Made by a program: the position numbers and the translations under genes. 64,000 nt of DNA from Chaetoderma sp. LZ-2023a (lineage: Eukaryota > Mollusca > Caudofoveata > Chaetodermatida > Chaetodermatidae): contig CM067359.1 in the NCBI GenBank assembly GCA_034401795.1, forward strand, positions 144,156,233 to 144,220,232. Direction: 5' to 3'. Below the pieces are notes generated by a model. That model did no database searches. It saw nothing but the letters and a program-made list of their open reading frames with translations, and was not told where the DNA came from. Below are positions 1 through 8,898 of the stretch, piece by piece (position 1 is the stretch's first letter; each line of letters begins with the position of its first letter).

Positions 1-2
1 CG

Positions 3-185
3 TATCATCCCCTGCAGGCTCGAGGTGGAGGTGGCCAGGTCAGAGGCAAACCACCATCGCAGCCTCGGCCGCGTGCGATTCGGCCAGCAGTGAGGGGGGC
101 GCAGGCTCCTCAGGCGCAGGCAGCCACCCGCACACCGAGGTGCGCGCGGTGCTTGGCGTGGCGCGAGAGGATCTGGTCGTGCTAA
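3..185 (+). pseudogene. possible C-terminal tail of D1 gag-like ORF1
   Basis: One frame stays open from the window edge to a TAA at 183-185. It encodes a Gly/Arg/Pro/Gln/Ala-rich low-complexity tail that begins with a GGGG run. Basic, glycine- and proline-rich C-termini are common for the first ORF of DIRS elements, and the position directly upstream of RT fits. There is no diagnostic motif, so this is inferred from position and composition only. A GC-rich non-coding 5' region is an equally simple reading. Confidence 0.25.
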
Positions 186-337
186 TCGTGCCTGATGGGC
201 GGGTTACCGCGGTGAGAACTGCTCCGGTGTTTCTGGTGAAGGAGACAGTGCCGCTCTTGCACTCCTTATGTCCACCTCTCTCATTAGGTGGACCGGTGGG
301 AGGCCGGTTGGCCGACCACATGTAAGAGTGGGAACGG

Positions 338-1382
338 TTGACTCAGGACCCTTTAGTCTTGCGATGGCTTTCAGTCGGGTATCATCCCAATTGGATGACA
401 GGTCCGCCATCGCGGCTGTCTCTGGTGCCAATCTGGACTCCAAATCCGAGAGATCCAGATCAGCGGTTTTGTATCGAGGAGGAGATAAACTCCCTCATAC
501 AAAAAGGAGCAATTCAGCCGGCACAGAAGTGTCCGGGCTTCTATTCAACCGTGTTCTTAGTAACAAAAAACACCGGAGGGTGGAGACCAATTCTCAACCT
601 CAAGCCATTGAACAAGTTCATAGAGACGCCCAGTTTCAAGATGGAGACTGTGCGGTCTGTGTTGGCGGGGTTAGAGAGGGGAATGTGGACGGCTTCAATA
701 GATTTGAAGGATGCTTATTTCCACATCCCATAGCGAGGAGTTTCCGTCGCTTCCTGAGATTTGCATTCCAGGGCAGACAGTGGGAATTCAGGGTGTTACC
801 CTTCGGAATTTCCACGGCTCCTCTGGTTTTCACCAGAGTGGTTCTTGCGATTACAGCATACCTCCGCAGGAGAAGCATAGCAGTTCACACGTACATAGAT
901 GACTGGCTGTTAAAGGCACTCACCCAGGAAAGTTTATCGGCCAATCTGGAGATTGTTTTGAAGACTCACAGACTTAGGCTGGATAATCAATTTCCAAAAA
1001 TCAGAGCTGACTCCATCCCAGAAGTTTGTTTACCTGGGGATGTTCTTCTATCTAGATACAGGATATGTTTATCCTACTCATGAGAGAGTTCAGAGACTCA
1101 TCTCAGTAATACAGTCAGTGTGCAACAGTCGTCATGTCCTGGCACGGGTTTACTTGAGGATGCTGGGGTTGATGGTTTCTTTGGAACCAGTCATTCCTCA
1201 GGCCGCCTTACGCAGGCGGCCTATCCAGTTATTTCTCATGACGCAATGGACCCAGAGTACAGGTTCGCTGGACTCGAACGTGTCAGTGTTGGCGCCTCTA
1301 ATTCACCACCTGCAATGGTGGTTGGACACAGAGAATCTCTTGGTGGGGGTTATGCTAACCCCTCCTCACCCTCAGGTGACTG
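338..1382 (+). pseudogene. DIRS-type reverse transcriptase, frameshifted
   Basis: RT copies the element RNA into DNA. Three frames are needed to follow it. Block 1 (338-~725) carries FLVTKNTGGWRPILNLKPLN and ends in DLKDAYFHIP, the first catalytic Asp motif, followed by a stop at 731-733. Block 2 (~725-1030, another frame) carries RRFLRFAFQGRQWEF, VLPFGISTAPLVFTR and the catalytic box YIDDWLL. Block 3 (~1030-1380) holds the connection to RNase H, with VYPTHERVQRL and VIPQAALRRRPIQ. Catalytic residues are still visible but the protein cannot be made from one frame. The motif set is that of DIRS RTs. Upstream sequence 186-337 shows no clear coding signal. It lies directly upstream of RNase H at 1383. 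Confidence 0.85.
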
Positions 1383-1970
1383 TATACAGATGCCTCGAGG
1401 GAGGGGTGGGGAGCTTGCCTGGAAGAATCCACGATATCAGGGCTTTGGAATCTGGAACAGTCAAAGGAACATATCAATCTACTGGAGTTAAGAGCAGTAG
1501 TCCTGGGCCTGGAACATTTCTTACAGAAAGTTCAGGGCAAGATTGTTCTTATTCGTTCAGACAACTCAACAGTTGTGAGTTACATAAACCGGCAGGGCGG
1601 AACGAAGTCGCCCAGTCTCTGTATGATGACATGGAGAATGCTTTGTTGGATTACCTTGAAAGCAGTTCATATTCCGGGAAGGTTAAATCTGCTAGCAGAC
1701 TCATTGAGCCGAAGGATGAGTGTTTTACCGACGGAATGGCAACTAAATCAATGTGTGGCGGATCGTCTGTTCGACCATTGGGGGAAACCCAACATCGATT
1801 TGTTCGCAACGAGGAAGAATGCGAAGATGACGACGTACGTCTCTCCGATTCCAGATCCAAGCGCTTTCGCTACAGATGCGTTAGCTATCAGCTGGGCGGG
1901 AATGTATGCATACGCATTCCCTCCAGCAATCCTGATTCCAAAAATTCTTCAGAAAATCCTCTGCCTCTGA
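1383..1970 (+). pseudogene. DIRS-type RNase H plus post-RNase H domain
   Basis: This frame is open for about 195 codons. It begins with YTDAS (first Asp) and continues with LLELRAVV (Glu), RSDNSTVVSYINRQGGTKS (Asp) and HIPGRLNLLADSLSR (last acidic motif). All four RNase H catalytic positions are therefore present. The following part, with NIDLFATRKN and YVSPIPDPSAFATDAL and ending near YAYAFPPAIL, is the conserved post-RNase H region of DIRS elements. The enzyme would remove RNA from the RNA-DNA hybrid. It is the best-preserved part of D1, but it is cut off from RT by a frameshift near 1380 and ends at a stop (1968-1970) about 60 bp before the recombinase. Confidence 0.85.
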
Positions 1971-2034
1971 TGGACGACATTATCTTCCAGGGCAAGGCCC
2001 TTCACAACAATCCGTCAATGTTCCGATTGACTGA

Positions 2035-3296
2035 GTGGATGTTGTCAAGGAATCTAGAATTAAGGAGGGCTTTTCTGAGCAAGCAGCCATGTTTATGGCC
2101 AAAGCCAGGAGGTGGTCAACCTCCAGAGCATATAATTATAAAATCAACAGATTTGCAGAGTGGTGCTCAAAAAGATGTATTGATCCAATGGATTCATCTA
2201 TTCAGGTAGTAGCTGATTTCCTCTGTCACCTGTATGATTCCTATAGCCTCAAGCCTAACTCTATTGCTGGTTATAAATCAGCTTTAATGACTGTTATCCC
2301 TTGCTTGGCTAATAGGGGGAGTGATGAAGTAAGTACATTAAATGTATTAATTAAAGGCATGGGCAATCTTCTTCTTCTTCTTCTTCTTTTCGTTCGCTGA
2401 TCATACCGCCAGTCCTGTAAGTGACTATCGACATGATCATAAGCGTTAAGTGCGTGGATCCATGGAATTATTAGAGAGCGCCGTGCGGCCTGGAACCTCC
2501 GTCTTCAGCACTCGAGGTTTCTGTCAGGGTTACCTCACCCTTACCACCTTTAGTCGCCTCTTACGACACGCAGAGGATACGGAAGGTGTATTCTAAGCCC
2601 CACCTACAGGGCAATCTAAGACCAAGGAATCCCCCGTTGATTCCATCTTGGAGTTTATCTCTAGTGCTTCAGGTACTAGGGGATAAGTCTTTTGAACCAC
2701 TTAGTTCCATTTCTATGAAACTGTTAACTCTTAAAACTGTATTTTTAATTGCTGTGGCCTCAGCTAGGCGTAGGAGTGAAATTCATGCCTTATCAGCCGA
2801 GGAAGACCGTTTTGTGGTTACAGGGGAAGGCCTTAAGCTGCTACCTAGGATTAATTTCTTGGCTAAGAATCAGTCTTTGAAATATCCAGGTCAACCTATT
2901 TTTTTGCCAGCTTTAACTAGATATGATCCTAATTCTAAAGCATGGTGTCCCGTCCGGGCGCTGCTCCGGTACAAACAACGTACATCGGAGTGGCGGACGG
3001 ACCAGTCAGCGTTATGGTTGTCATATATTGAACCCCATGGCAGGGCGTCTAAGGACACCATTTCCAGGTGGATTGTAGAATGTATTCAGTTTTGTCATAA
3101 ATCAGCCACCGGTAAGCAGGTTGACATGGCCAAGGCTCACAGTGTCCGCGGCGTAGTGACATCCACTGCCCTATTTAATGGGGTCCCTGTGGATGACATT
3201 ATGTCGGTTGCTCGGTGGCACTGTGAGTCAAGTTTTACAGACCATTATCTCTGTGACACCTCTAATCCTCTCGCCTTGTCGATTTTGAAAAAATAA
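2035..3296 (+). pseudogene. DIRS-type tyrosine recombinase, split by a SINE
   Basis: The N-terminal SAM-like DNA-binding part (2035-2369, with STSRAYNYKINRFAEWCS) and the catalytic part (2618-3296) are separated by a 239-bp insertion plus a duplicated 9-mer. The catalytic part has the first Arg in ASARRRSEIHAL, the H-x-x-R motif as AHSVRG, then ARWHCESSFTDHYL, which supplies the last His/Trp region and the nucleophilic Tyr. Removing the insertion and one copy of the duplication (248 bp) puts both halves back in the same reading frame. The recombinase was therefore open until the SINE arrived. It would join circular element DNA to the target without staggered-cut duplication. Confidence 0.88.
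2370..2608 (-). mobile_element. SINE insertion, minus orientation, with 9-bp target duplication
   Basis: GGGCAATCT occurs directly before (2361-2369) and directly after (2609-2617) this segment. Read on the minus strand the insert ends in a (GAA)n tail, seen as CTTCTTCTT at 2369-2390. Its body holds GTCGTAAGAGGCGACTAAA, a sequence style known to me from molluscan SINEs. The last bases before the tail (CAGCGAACGAAAAGAAGAAG) nearly equal the end of the LINEs at 5.6 and 46.1 kb. No internal ORF is present. A tRNA-like head was not verified. Confidence 0.8.
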
Positions 3297-3794
3297 TTAG
3301 GTGTACATTTTTGATGAGGACTGCATCAGCCTTCACCACTGGGAAGATGATGTCAGCAGCCAAGTTCAACAAAGTCAGTCTTGTTCATGTGTTGTCCATT
3401 GTTGATTGTATTGTCACGTGACCCTTTGTTATTAAAATGGTGATGGTTTGTGTGTTTATGTGGTTCATCGTTGAGAGTATACGAAAATGGAGCTTTTTCG
3501 TCTCTGTCCTATAGTACATAGCACTTGTACGTAGATAGCGTATGGGACATTGACGTCATTCGAGTCTTCCTCCCAGGAAGGAGGGGTGGGAGGGGGGGGG
3601 GGGCGCATATGACATTCGGTCATCTCTCATACATCTGTTTGTGTTATCCGATGGTTTGTCAAATCCTGACTGTGTTTTCACACGGTTTCAGAAGTTTAAG
3701 TGCCTTAAACGCGGAAAAGCGTATAGGGAAGAGCTGGTCTTTTGACCTCACCTCCCTCCCGCTGAATTCCCTGTCGAATTCTGGCAATGTCAGA
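3297..3794 (+). other. D1 3' non-coding region
   Basis: Non-coding tail of D1 between the recombinase stop and the internal complementary region. It holds a poly-G run (about 3591-3602). The ORF that can be drawn across it (3525-3809) has no recognisable domain. Confidence 0.5.
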
Positions 3795-4165
3795 GTATTA
3801 GGGAGGTAAGTATACTCTTGAAGTGAAGTAAACGAAATCTGGGATTTCTTTTTTCACGAGAGAGTTGATACTTACCTCCCTAATACGGACCCTGCCTCTC
3901 CACCCCACAGAGGCTCGGTCTTCAGGCTCTTAATAGTTGCATGTGTGTCAGCCAATAAATTAGTCAGAGGAAGTGCTAATCTGCGCATGCGCGGTGGTGG
4001 GCCTGGCATCCGCCGGACTGCACTCTGACTCCCTGCCCAGTAGGGGCACCTAACTGTTTTTATTCTGAGTGTTTATTGAGTGAAAGCCGATATTTAGCAA
4101 TATCAAAGAGTATTAGGTAGGTAAGTATCAACTCTCTCGTGAAAAAAGAAATCCTAGATTTTGTT
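3795..4165 (+). repeat. D1 internal complementary region and right terminal repeat
   Basis: 3833-3886 and 4110-4163 are inverted copies (about 51 of 54 identical). The palindromic unit begins with GTATTAGGGAGGTAAGTAT at 3795. In DIRS elements the internal complementary region is complementary to both outer termini and guides circle formation. Here the second half pairs with the right end, and the first half (3795-3832) predicts the missing left end. The shared trinucleotide at the junction is AAC/GTT. Confidence 0.75.
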
Positions 4166-4868
4166 TATATTATTTAGAAAGTCATCATCACTGCATTAAT
4201 TACATGGAACTGAAAAAGCTATACCAAAACTGGTAATTCTGAATAAATCTCTGGGAATCAATAGAATACTTAACTCAAAATACGGTTCTGTTCCCATTTA
4301 AGGTTACTGATGCTAAGCATTCTATCTAACAGTACTGTCAGTGTTTCCAAACTATCATATTCTATATATCCATAGCTGGTAATGATCAATGCAATGAATG
4401 TACTGTTTGCTTTTTTACAAAGACTTTAAATTTCCCACCAATTTACCAGGTCACGGTCACTGCTAGTCATGACTATATAGAACCTGTTCTTGCCTTAGTG
4501 CAAGCTATTTCAAGATAATCCAAGGTAGCGTAAGTGAGTCTACAAATTCAAGGACATCCAAGTAGCTTGAATTCTTTTATATCTGACAAAACAAAGTCCT
4601 AGAAAATCCAAGCTAGCTTGAATTCTGTCAAATCAGAAAAGTCCAAGCAAATCCAAGAAGCTTGCACTTTTTCATGATGATATTAAAAAAGTCCTACTAA
4701 ATACCAGCTAGCTTGAATTATGAGAGGGGGGATTTTCAAGAAGTTCAAGCAACTATATAAAGTCCAAGGTAATTCAAGGAAATCCAAGCTGGTATGGGTT
4801 GAATAATTTTTCAATAGCTTGGATATTCAAGAAAATCCAAGGTAATCCAAGTTAACTTGAAATTTATT
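4166..4868. repeat. 1.2-kb dispersed repeat, right part (copy 1)
   Basis: Closely matches 15851-16556 and 17052-17753. It contains many short words such as CTTGAATT, AATCCAAG and CAAGCTAGCTTG and ends in CAAGTTAACTTG followed by AAATTTATTTCACAC. The left part is absent because D1 ends exactly where this segment begins. There is no coding potential. Class unknown. Confidence 0.7.
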
Positions 4869-4941
4869 TCACACAGTGTAGTCTCATTCTTCTATCATCA
4901 GGGGGTTAGGTTGGGTCCAGGTCGGTCTATCTGTCGAGTCA
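4866..4941 (+). pseudogene. sliver of DIRS RNase H sequence
   Basis: About 75 bp align by eye with 6222-6288 of the D2 RNase H fragment: shared blocks include TCACA-GTG-GTCTC, CATCA-GGGGG and CCAGGTCGGTCT. It joins the end of the 1.2-kb repeat to a LINE fragment. It is probably the left flank of an older DIRS copy into which these elements went. Confidence 0.5.
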
Positions 4942-5679
4942 CAGATGGATCAGCCAAAGATGCAATTAGGAGCGGAGGTGCCGGACTGCACATACAGTAT
5001 CCAAACGGACAACATGCGTCAGCTGCAATACCGACAGACAAACACTGCACAAACTACAGAGCTGAAGTCGAAGCACCGGTTCATGCAGCTAATACCATCA
5101 GCAGAACAGCAGACCCTATTGCACAGATTGTCTTTTTATCTGATGCCCGCTCCGTCCTTGAGGCTATCACCAAAGGTAAGCTGCCACAACGTGAAGAAGC
5201 ACTACAAACCATCAAATGCTTTCGGATAGCACTGCAGTGGATCCCTTCACGCTGTGGAGTCCAAGGAAATGAGGAAGCGGACAAGATGGCAAAGGTGGGT
5301 GCAGAAGAGAATCAGACAGAAAACAGGGTTACCCATACAGAGATGAAGACTATCATCAAGTCACTCTATAGAACACCTCAATCAGAAGATGCCTACCATC
5401 ATCTCTCGAGGCCAGAGCAAGTGACCATTTTTCGTCTCAGAACTGGACACAACAGAATAAACCAGACATCGCCCGCTTGTCCTTGTAGATAAGCAGAACA
5501 GACCACAGAGCACATACTTCAATGTTGCAGTACGTATCAGCTGCTGAGAGTAGAGATCTGGCCTTTGTCAACCTCTTCTTGAAAAGCTGTATGGGTCTGT
5601 GGAAGAACTGCAGAAAACCACAGATTTCATCTTGAGAACGTCTCTCCAAGTGTGATACCAGCGATCGAAAAGAAGAAGA
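4942..5679 (+). pseudogene. LINE 3' fragment (copy B): RNase H and C-terminal Cys-rich end
   Basis: 5'-truncated copy of the same non-LTR family as 46137-50036, opposite orientation. It covers the RNase H domain (DGSAKDA, NYRAEVEAPVHA, FLSDARSVLEA, IPSRCGVQGNEEADKMAKV) and the C-terminal C-x-C/H-x-C zinc-like motif (SPACPC, then EHILQCCSTY in another frame). A TAA at 5490-5492 replaces a codon that is open in the 46-kb copy. The 3' end reads CCAGCGATCGAAAAGAAGAAG-like, the family's tail. No clear target duplication was found. It lies between two pieces of DIRS sequence. Confidence 0.85.
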
Positions 5680-5689
5680 CTGATCTTTC

Positions 5690-6460
5690 TTCACTGGTAC
5701 ATGACCCGCAGCTTTCTCTCTCAGGGGAAGTTATTCCCTCCCTTCCCAATGTCCAGACATTGATGTCCACAATTCAAGCTCTCAAGGTAGGCCAATTACT
5801 TATGGCCAGATCCTTTCTCAGATTCATAGGCCTCATGGGTTCAGTAGAAAAAGTGATTCCTTGGGCTCCTTTGATGAGAAGACTCTTCCAGTTTTATCTT
5901 ATGACCGATTGGAATCAGCTTAGATTCTCTGGATCTTCCAATTCTCATCAAGTTCTCTCATGACTCATTGCCGGTTTTGGAAAGACCATCAGTACCTTTT
6001 ATTAGGGGTTCCGCTACATCTTCCAACCCCTCAGGCAATTATCTTCACAGATGCATCCCTGGAGGGGTGGGAAGCCATTTGGGATTCCAGGAAGATTTCG
6101 GGAGCCTGGTCCCTCAGAATCTTCCTACCATGTCAACCTTTTAGAACTGTGGGCTGTTTTCCATGATCCAGTTCATTGGGAACGCTTGATTCTCAGTATG
6201 TCAGTTCTTATCAGATCAGACAATTTCACAGTGGTCTCGCTCATCAATCATCAAGGGGGGACCAGGTCGGTCTCTCTGTCGAGAGTCCATGATCATGCTT
6301 CAGTGGTGCACGTCCCACAACATTTCTCTTCAAGCATCCCATGTCCCAGGCAAACTGATTTTTCTGGTCGACCAGTTATCTCGTCCTTCCAGGATCCCAG
6401 AAACAGAATGGGAGTTAGTAGTATAGCCGGTAGTAGAAAAATACCACCTCCCTGATCACC
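5690..6460 (+). pseudogene. DIRS-like fragment D2: RT-RNase H junction and RNase H
   Basis: Carries the RT connection region (ARSFLRFIGLMGSVEKVIPW), then FTDASLEGWEAIWDS (first RNase H Asp), SDNFTVVSLINHQGGT (third acidic motif) and a degraded C-terminal part. The reading frame changes near 5960, 6060 and 6290, so no protein can be made. Similarity to DIRS ends near 6460-6480, where the virus-like gene block starts. The recombinase at 13755-14390 could be the other part of the same element, but the ~700 bp expected between them is missing. Confidence 0.75.
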
Positions 6461-6479
6461 TCCCTCAACTGGATTTCCA

Positions 6480-6565
6480 TTTAGACGAATGGCCATTGCC
6501 AAGAATATAAAACTCCCATGTGGACCCCACTGGATACATACAAGATACCCAGGCCCTACACCCAT
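6480..6565 (-). pseudogene. truncated minus ORF at left edge of virus-like cluster
   Basis: A short open frame starts at an ATG (6563-6565) just behind the shared start motif and reads left for about 28 codons with a hydrophobic stretch around SFIFLAMAI. It then runs into DIRS-like sequence near 6480. The divergent arrangement with the Cys-rich gene at 6606 copies that of other pairs in the cluster. An in-frame ATG at 6607 exists but would lie within the motif. Function unknown. Confidence 0.3.
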
Positions 6566-6605
6566 CAGCCCAAGGTTTAAGATCTTGATATAGACGTTAT
6601 CAAAC
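6566..6605. promoter_or_regulatory. shared start motif between divergent genes
   Basis: The 40-bp gap holds TTTAAGATC (6576-6584) and a TATAGAC box near 6589-6595, then ATCAAAC directly before the plus-strand ATG at 6606. The same elements recur before the other genes of the cluster. Confidence 0.45.
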
Positions 6606-6890
6606 ATGCATTATAATACATGCAAATGTCTTATGCGAGGTAATCCTTTTCGATGATTAAGGAACTGTGTTGGAGACTATTGTGCGACACACAATGCTCA
6701 GATTCAGAAGGCTGCTGTTGAGCCGAAGCCGTGCAGAGGATGCGGGGCAGGTATTTATACAGACTGTGGACTATGTAAAGCATGCGGGGGTCGTAGACAT
6801 TCCAACAGAATGAACTACAAGAAAGTCTGTGCTAGGAGAAAGTTCAGTTTAGTTATGGAAGAACTTAAACGCGTCATGCCACGCATTTAG
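6606..6890 (+). pseudogene. small Cys-rich, probably zinc-binding protein
   Basis: A single frame of 94 codons runs from ATG 6606 to TAG 6888-6890, broken only by one TGA at codon 17. Cysteines occur at codons 6, 8, 21, 26, 43, 46, 54, 57, 60 and 75. The core CRGCGAGIYTDCGLCKAC followed by a Lys/Arg-rich stretch recalls the first half of a CXXC zinc finger (the DCGxCxxC element), but the spacing differs and the KFGG part is absent. It could be a small DNA- or RNA-binding regulator of the virus-like element. The start is chosen because the shared TTTAA/TATA motif lies directly before it. Similarity to CXXC is my reading, not verified. Confidence 0.5.
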
Positions 6891-7052
6891 TGACAGGCCT
6901 CCACAGGGATATACACCACCCACAGGTACTGATCGCCACACATAATAGGGTCTGAACTCCCATTTAGAGACAGTATTTAAAAACGCCGACCCAGGTATTT
7001 ACATAGTTACCTATGCATACCTGCCAGTCTGCAAACTTCCGTCAAACCTATG
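6891..7052. other. spacer between Cys-rich gene and microsatellite
   Basis: No ORF. A GTATTTAAAAAC string near 6975 could be a further start motif, but the sequence runs into the GTGA array. Confidence 0.3.
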
Positions 7053-7246
7053 TGTGAGTGAGTGAGTGAGTGAGTGTGAGTGAGTGAGTGAGTGAGTGAG
7101 TGAGTGAGTGAGAGTGAGTGAGTGAGTGAGTGAGTGAGTGAGTGAGTGAGTGAGTGAGTGAGTGAGTGAGTGAGTGAGTGAGTGAGTGAGTGAGTGAGGG
7201 TGGGTGGTGCGTGAGCGGGCGGGCGGGTGGGTGTGTGAGTGAGTGT
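7053..7246. repeat. (GTGA)n microsatellite
   Basis: About 190 bp of GTGA/GAGT units with a few interruptions. It directly abuts the 3' side of the minus-strand Penelope-like ORF, as 3' simple repeats often do in such elements. Confidence 0.9.
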
Positions 7247-7247
7247 G

Positions 7248-8174
7248 TTATGCTTTTTTGTTTATTCCGAACAGGTGAATCATTTTGAGTTCTTTGATCC
7301 AGTAGTGTTCTCTGTTTAATCTTAGTTTTTTGTTAACTGTAAAAATTCTTTCAATTGGTCTTATCGTGATGTCTTTCATAGAATGTCTTGGTTGGTTGAA
7401 ATGCCATGAGATTCTCGTGTCTGTTTGGTGTCGGATTGCATGGATATGTTGTGTGAGTCGTTTCCTGAGTGTTTGACTTGTTTCTCCTATGTATTGAGAG
7501 CTGCATTGTTTGCATTCTATGAGGTAAATAATGTTGGTGGTATTGCAGCTCATTTGTGTGTTGATTTTGTAGTCTTTACCAGTGACGTAACTAGTGAATT
7601 TTTCAGCAGTGTTCATGTATTGTTTGCATGTGATGCAATTGCTGTTGTTGCATTGTTGGAGTGTCCCTACTATGTCGTGAGTGTCATCTGGTGTCGGTAC
7701 GATCTTATTGTTAGCATCTGGATTTTTTATTTTAATTAGGCTAGAGTGGACTAGGTGGTCCCTAATGCTTTTATTTTTCTTGAATGCTACTACTGGGTAG
7801 TTGGGAAAAATTGGTGCTAAGATTGGTGAAGACAAGATGTACTTTTCCCAGTAGGTCCGAATGGATTTGCCTATGTGTTCTAATGATGGGTGGTATTGTA
7901 GTATGCAAGCTGGCCTAGGCTGTTTTTGTGTGGGTTGTTTGTAAAGAATGTCTTCTCTCTGTGTGTTCTCGGTTTTTTCTATGATGGCTTTAATTTCTGT
8001 CTCTTTGTATCCCCGGTGGGTGAATGCATCTGTGAGTTCCTGTGTGCGTTGTTTTATTCTAGTGGGATCTGTGATGATGCGTTTGTATCTTAATGCTTGG
8101 CTGTAGATTATGGAATGTTTTGTGCATATGACTTTGTTCCTCCCTTCTGAACCAGGACCGCAACAGCGACACAT
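7248..8174 (-). CDS. Penelope-like element: RT C-terminus and GIY-YIG endonuclease (5'-truncated)
   Basis: An uninterrupted 308-residue frame. Residues ~20-60 (IIYSQALRYKRIITDPTRIK) match the conserved end of Penelope RTs. The C-terminal part holds a GIY-YIG-type nuclease: NIIYLIECKQC, SSQYIGETSQTLRKRLTQH, then RHSMKDITIRPIERI and NREHYWIKEL with the usual Arg, His and Glu. A Cys pair (CNNSNCITC-like, residues ~170-180) precedes it, as in many family members. The catalytic palm of RT is missing, so the piece is a 5'-truncated insertion that cannot move alone. The first ~20 residues (MCRCCGPGSEG) may belong to the junction. It interrupts the virus-like cluster between the Cys-rich gene and the gene at 8210. 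Confidence 0.85.
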   Translation of the reverse strand: MCRCCGPGSEGRNKVICTKHSIIYSQALRYKRIITDPTRIKQRTQELTDAFTHRGYKETEIKAIIEKTENTQREDILYKQPTQKQPRPACILQYHPSLEHIGKSIRTYWEKYILSSPILAPIFPNYPVVAFKKNKSIRDHLVHSSLIKIKNPDANNKIVPTPDDTHDIVGTLQQCNNSNCITCKQYMNTAEKFTSYVTGKDYKINTQMSCNTTNIIYLIECKQCSSQYIGETSQTLRKRLTQHIHAIRHQTDTRISWHFNQPRHSMKDITIRPIERIFTVNKKLRLNREHYWIKELKMIHLFGINKKA

Positions 8175-8209
8175 TCTGATGCACCACGATGCAATGTCAA
8201 CTCTACCCT

Positions 8210-8859
8210 TTAGATAGCTGTGGCTTGGACCTGATGGTGTCCTCGCTCCACATGCACGATCCGCTGTTTGGAACCCGTTTGCTTCAGCTCCTGGTCATTC
8301 TCGTCATGCCAGACATGAAGTCTTGGAGCATTCATCGTCGCATCTGAGAGCTGCTCTGTGTACACCCGGAGAAACAGCCTATCCTGCATGGCAGCCGGAT
8401 TCACGTATGTGTTCTCGAGGAGGGTTAAGAGTGGAACTGCCACAGGCTTCTCGACACCTGCCCGTAGTTCGAATTCTGTGAACCCCACAGTGTAGTACCC
8501 CTTTCCCTTCAGATAGAAGCTTGGGCCACGAGCCAGCAGACCTAGGACTCGGTTTTCATCGTTAACATAGGTGGTGTCCATGGTGCTGTTCCTCTGCACG
8601 ATCTTCCACCTGTTCAGAACCTGCGGGAGCTCTACCGTCTGTTCTATTGTGCTCTGAAGCTTGAACTCGAGTGTCATACTCTTGATCTCGTGGATCTGTG
8701 CCGAGATTACAAAGTCAATGTACTTCCCAGCAGCAGACAACGGGTTCTCTTCGTGTATACTGGGTCGAATGACCATCAGGCAGTCCTTCTGTGGATCAGT
8801 GCGGTGCGATGTCGCGGGTTCAATGGCCCCCAGGCTGGATGTTGCACATACTCCAGCAT
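8210..8859 (-). pseudogene. unknown protein of the virus-like cluster, possibly capsid-type
   Basis: From the motif-linked ATG at 8859 the frame is open for 27 codons. A shift near 8775-8790 then leads into a second open frame of 188 codons (8776-8210). Total about 216 residues. The longer part is rich in beta-type alternation (YIDFVISAQIHEIKSMTLEF, YYTVGFTEFELR, RLFLRVYTEQL), as expected for a jelly-roll fold. Its length would suit a minor capsid protein or the first half of a double jelly-roll capsid protein cut off by the Penelope insertion. I do not recognise it by sequence. The capsid idea rests on composition and on the ATPase nearby. Confidence 0.4.
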
Positions 8860-8898
8860 GTTTAAGGTCTGACTATATAGAGGGGTTAAACGGCTGGC
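8860..8898. promoter_or_regulatory. shared start motif between divergent genes
   Basis: Contains CTATATAG (8873-8880), palindromic, and TTAAAC (8886-8891), which on the minus strand reads GTTTAACCCCTC. ATGs follow on both sides (8859 minus, 8899 plus). A 39-bp bidirectional promoter is the natural reading. Confidence 0.5.

Larger units (their letters stand above)
1..4165 (+). mobile_element. DIRS-like retrotransposon D1 (left end outside window)
   Basis: The order RT, RNase H, post-RNase H domain, tyrosine recombinase, terminal repeats is that of DIRS/Ngaro-type elements, which integrate with a tyrosine recombinase instead of a DDE integrase. The right end is set by an internal complementary region at 3795-3886. 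Its second half is the reverse complement of 4110-4165 with about 3 mismatches in 54. The first half should match the left terminus, which lies upstream of this window. The terminus ends in GTT (4163-4165). The sequence directly after it (4166 on) continues as a repeat that occurs uninterrupted at 15.8 and 17.0 kb, which confirms the boundary. The element is degraded by frameshifts and by a SINE. Confidence 0.85.

Noticed and set aside
3525..3809. 94-codon ORF in D1 3' region
   Set aside because: Lies in the terminal non-coding region next to a poly-G run. No homology to DIRS proteins.
4857..5492. RNase H as a host gene
   Set aside because: Same protein segment is found in the full LINE at 46-50 kb, and the 3' tail of the LINE follows. 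It is a 5'-truncated retrotransposon.
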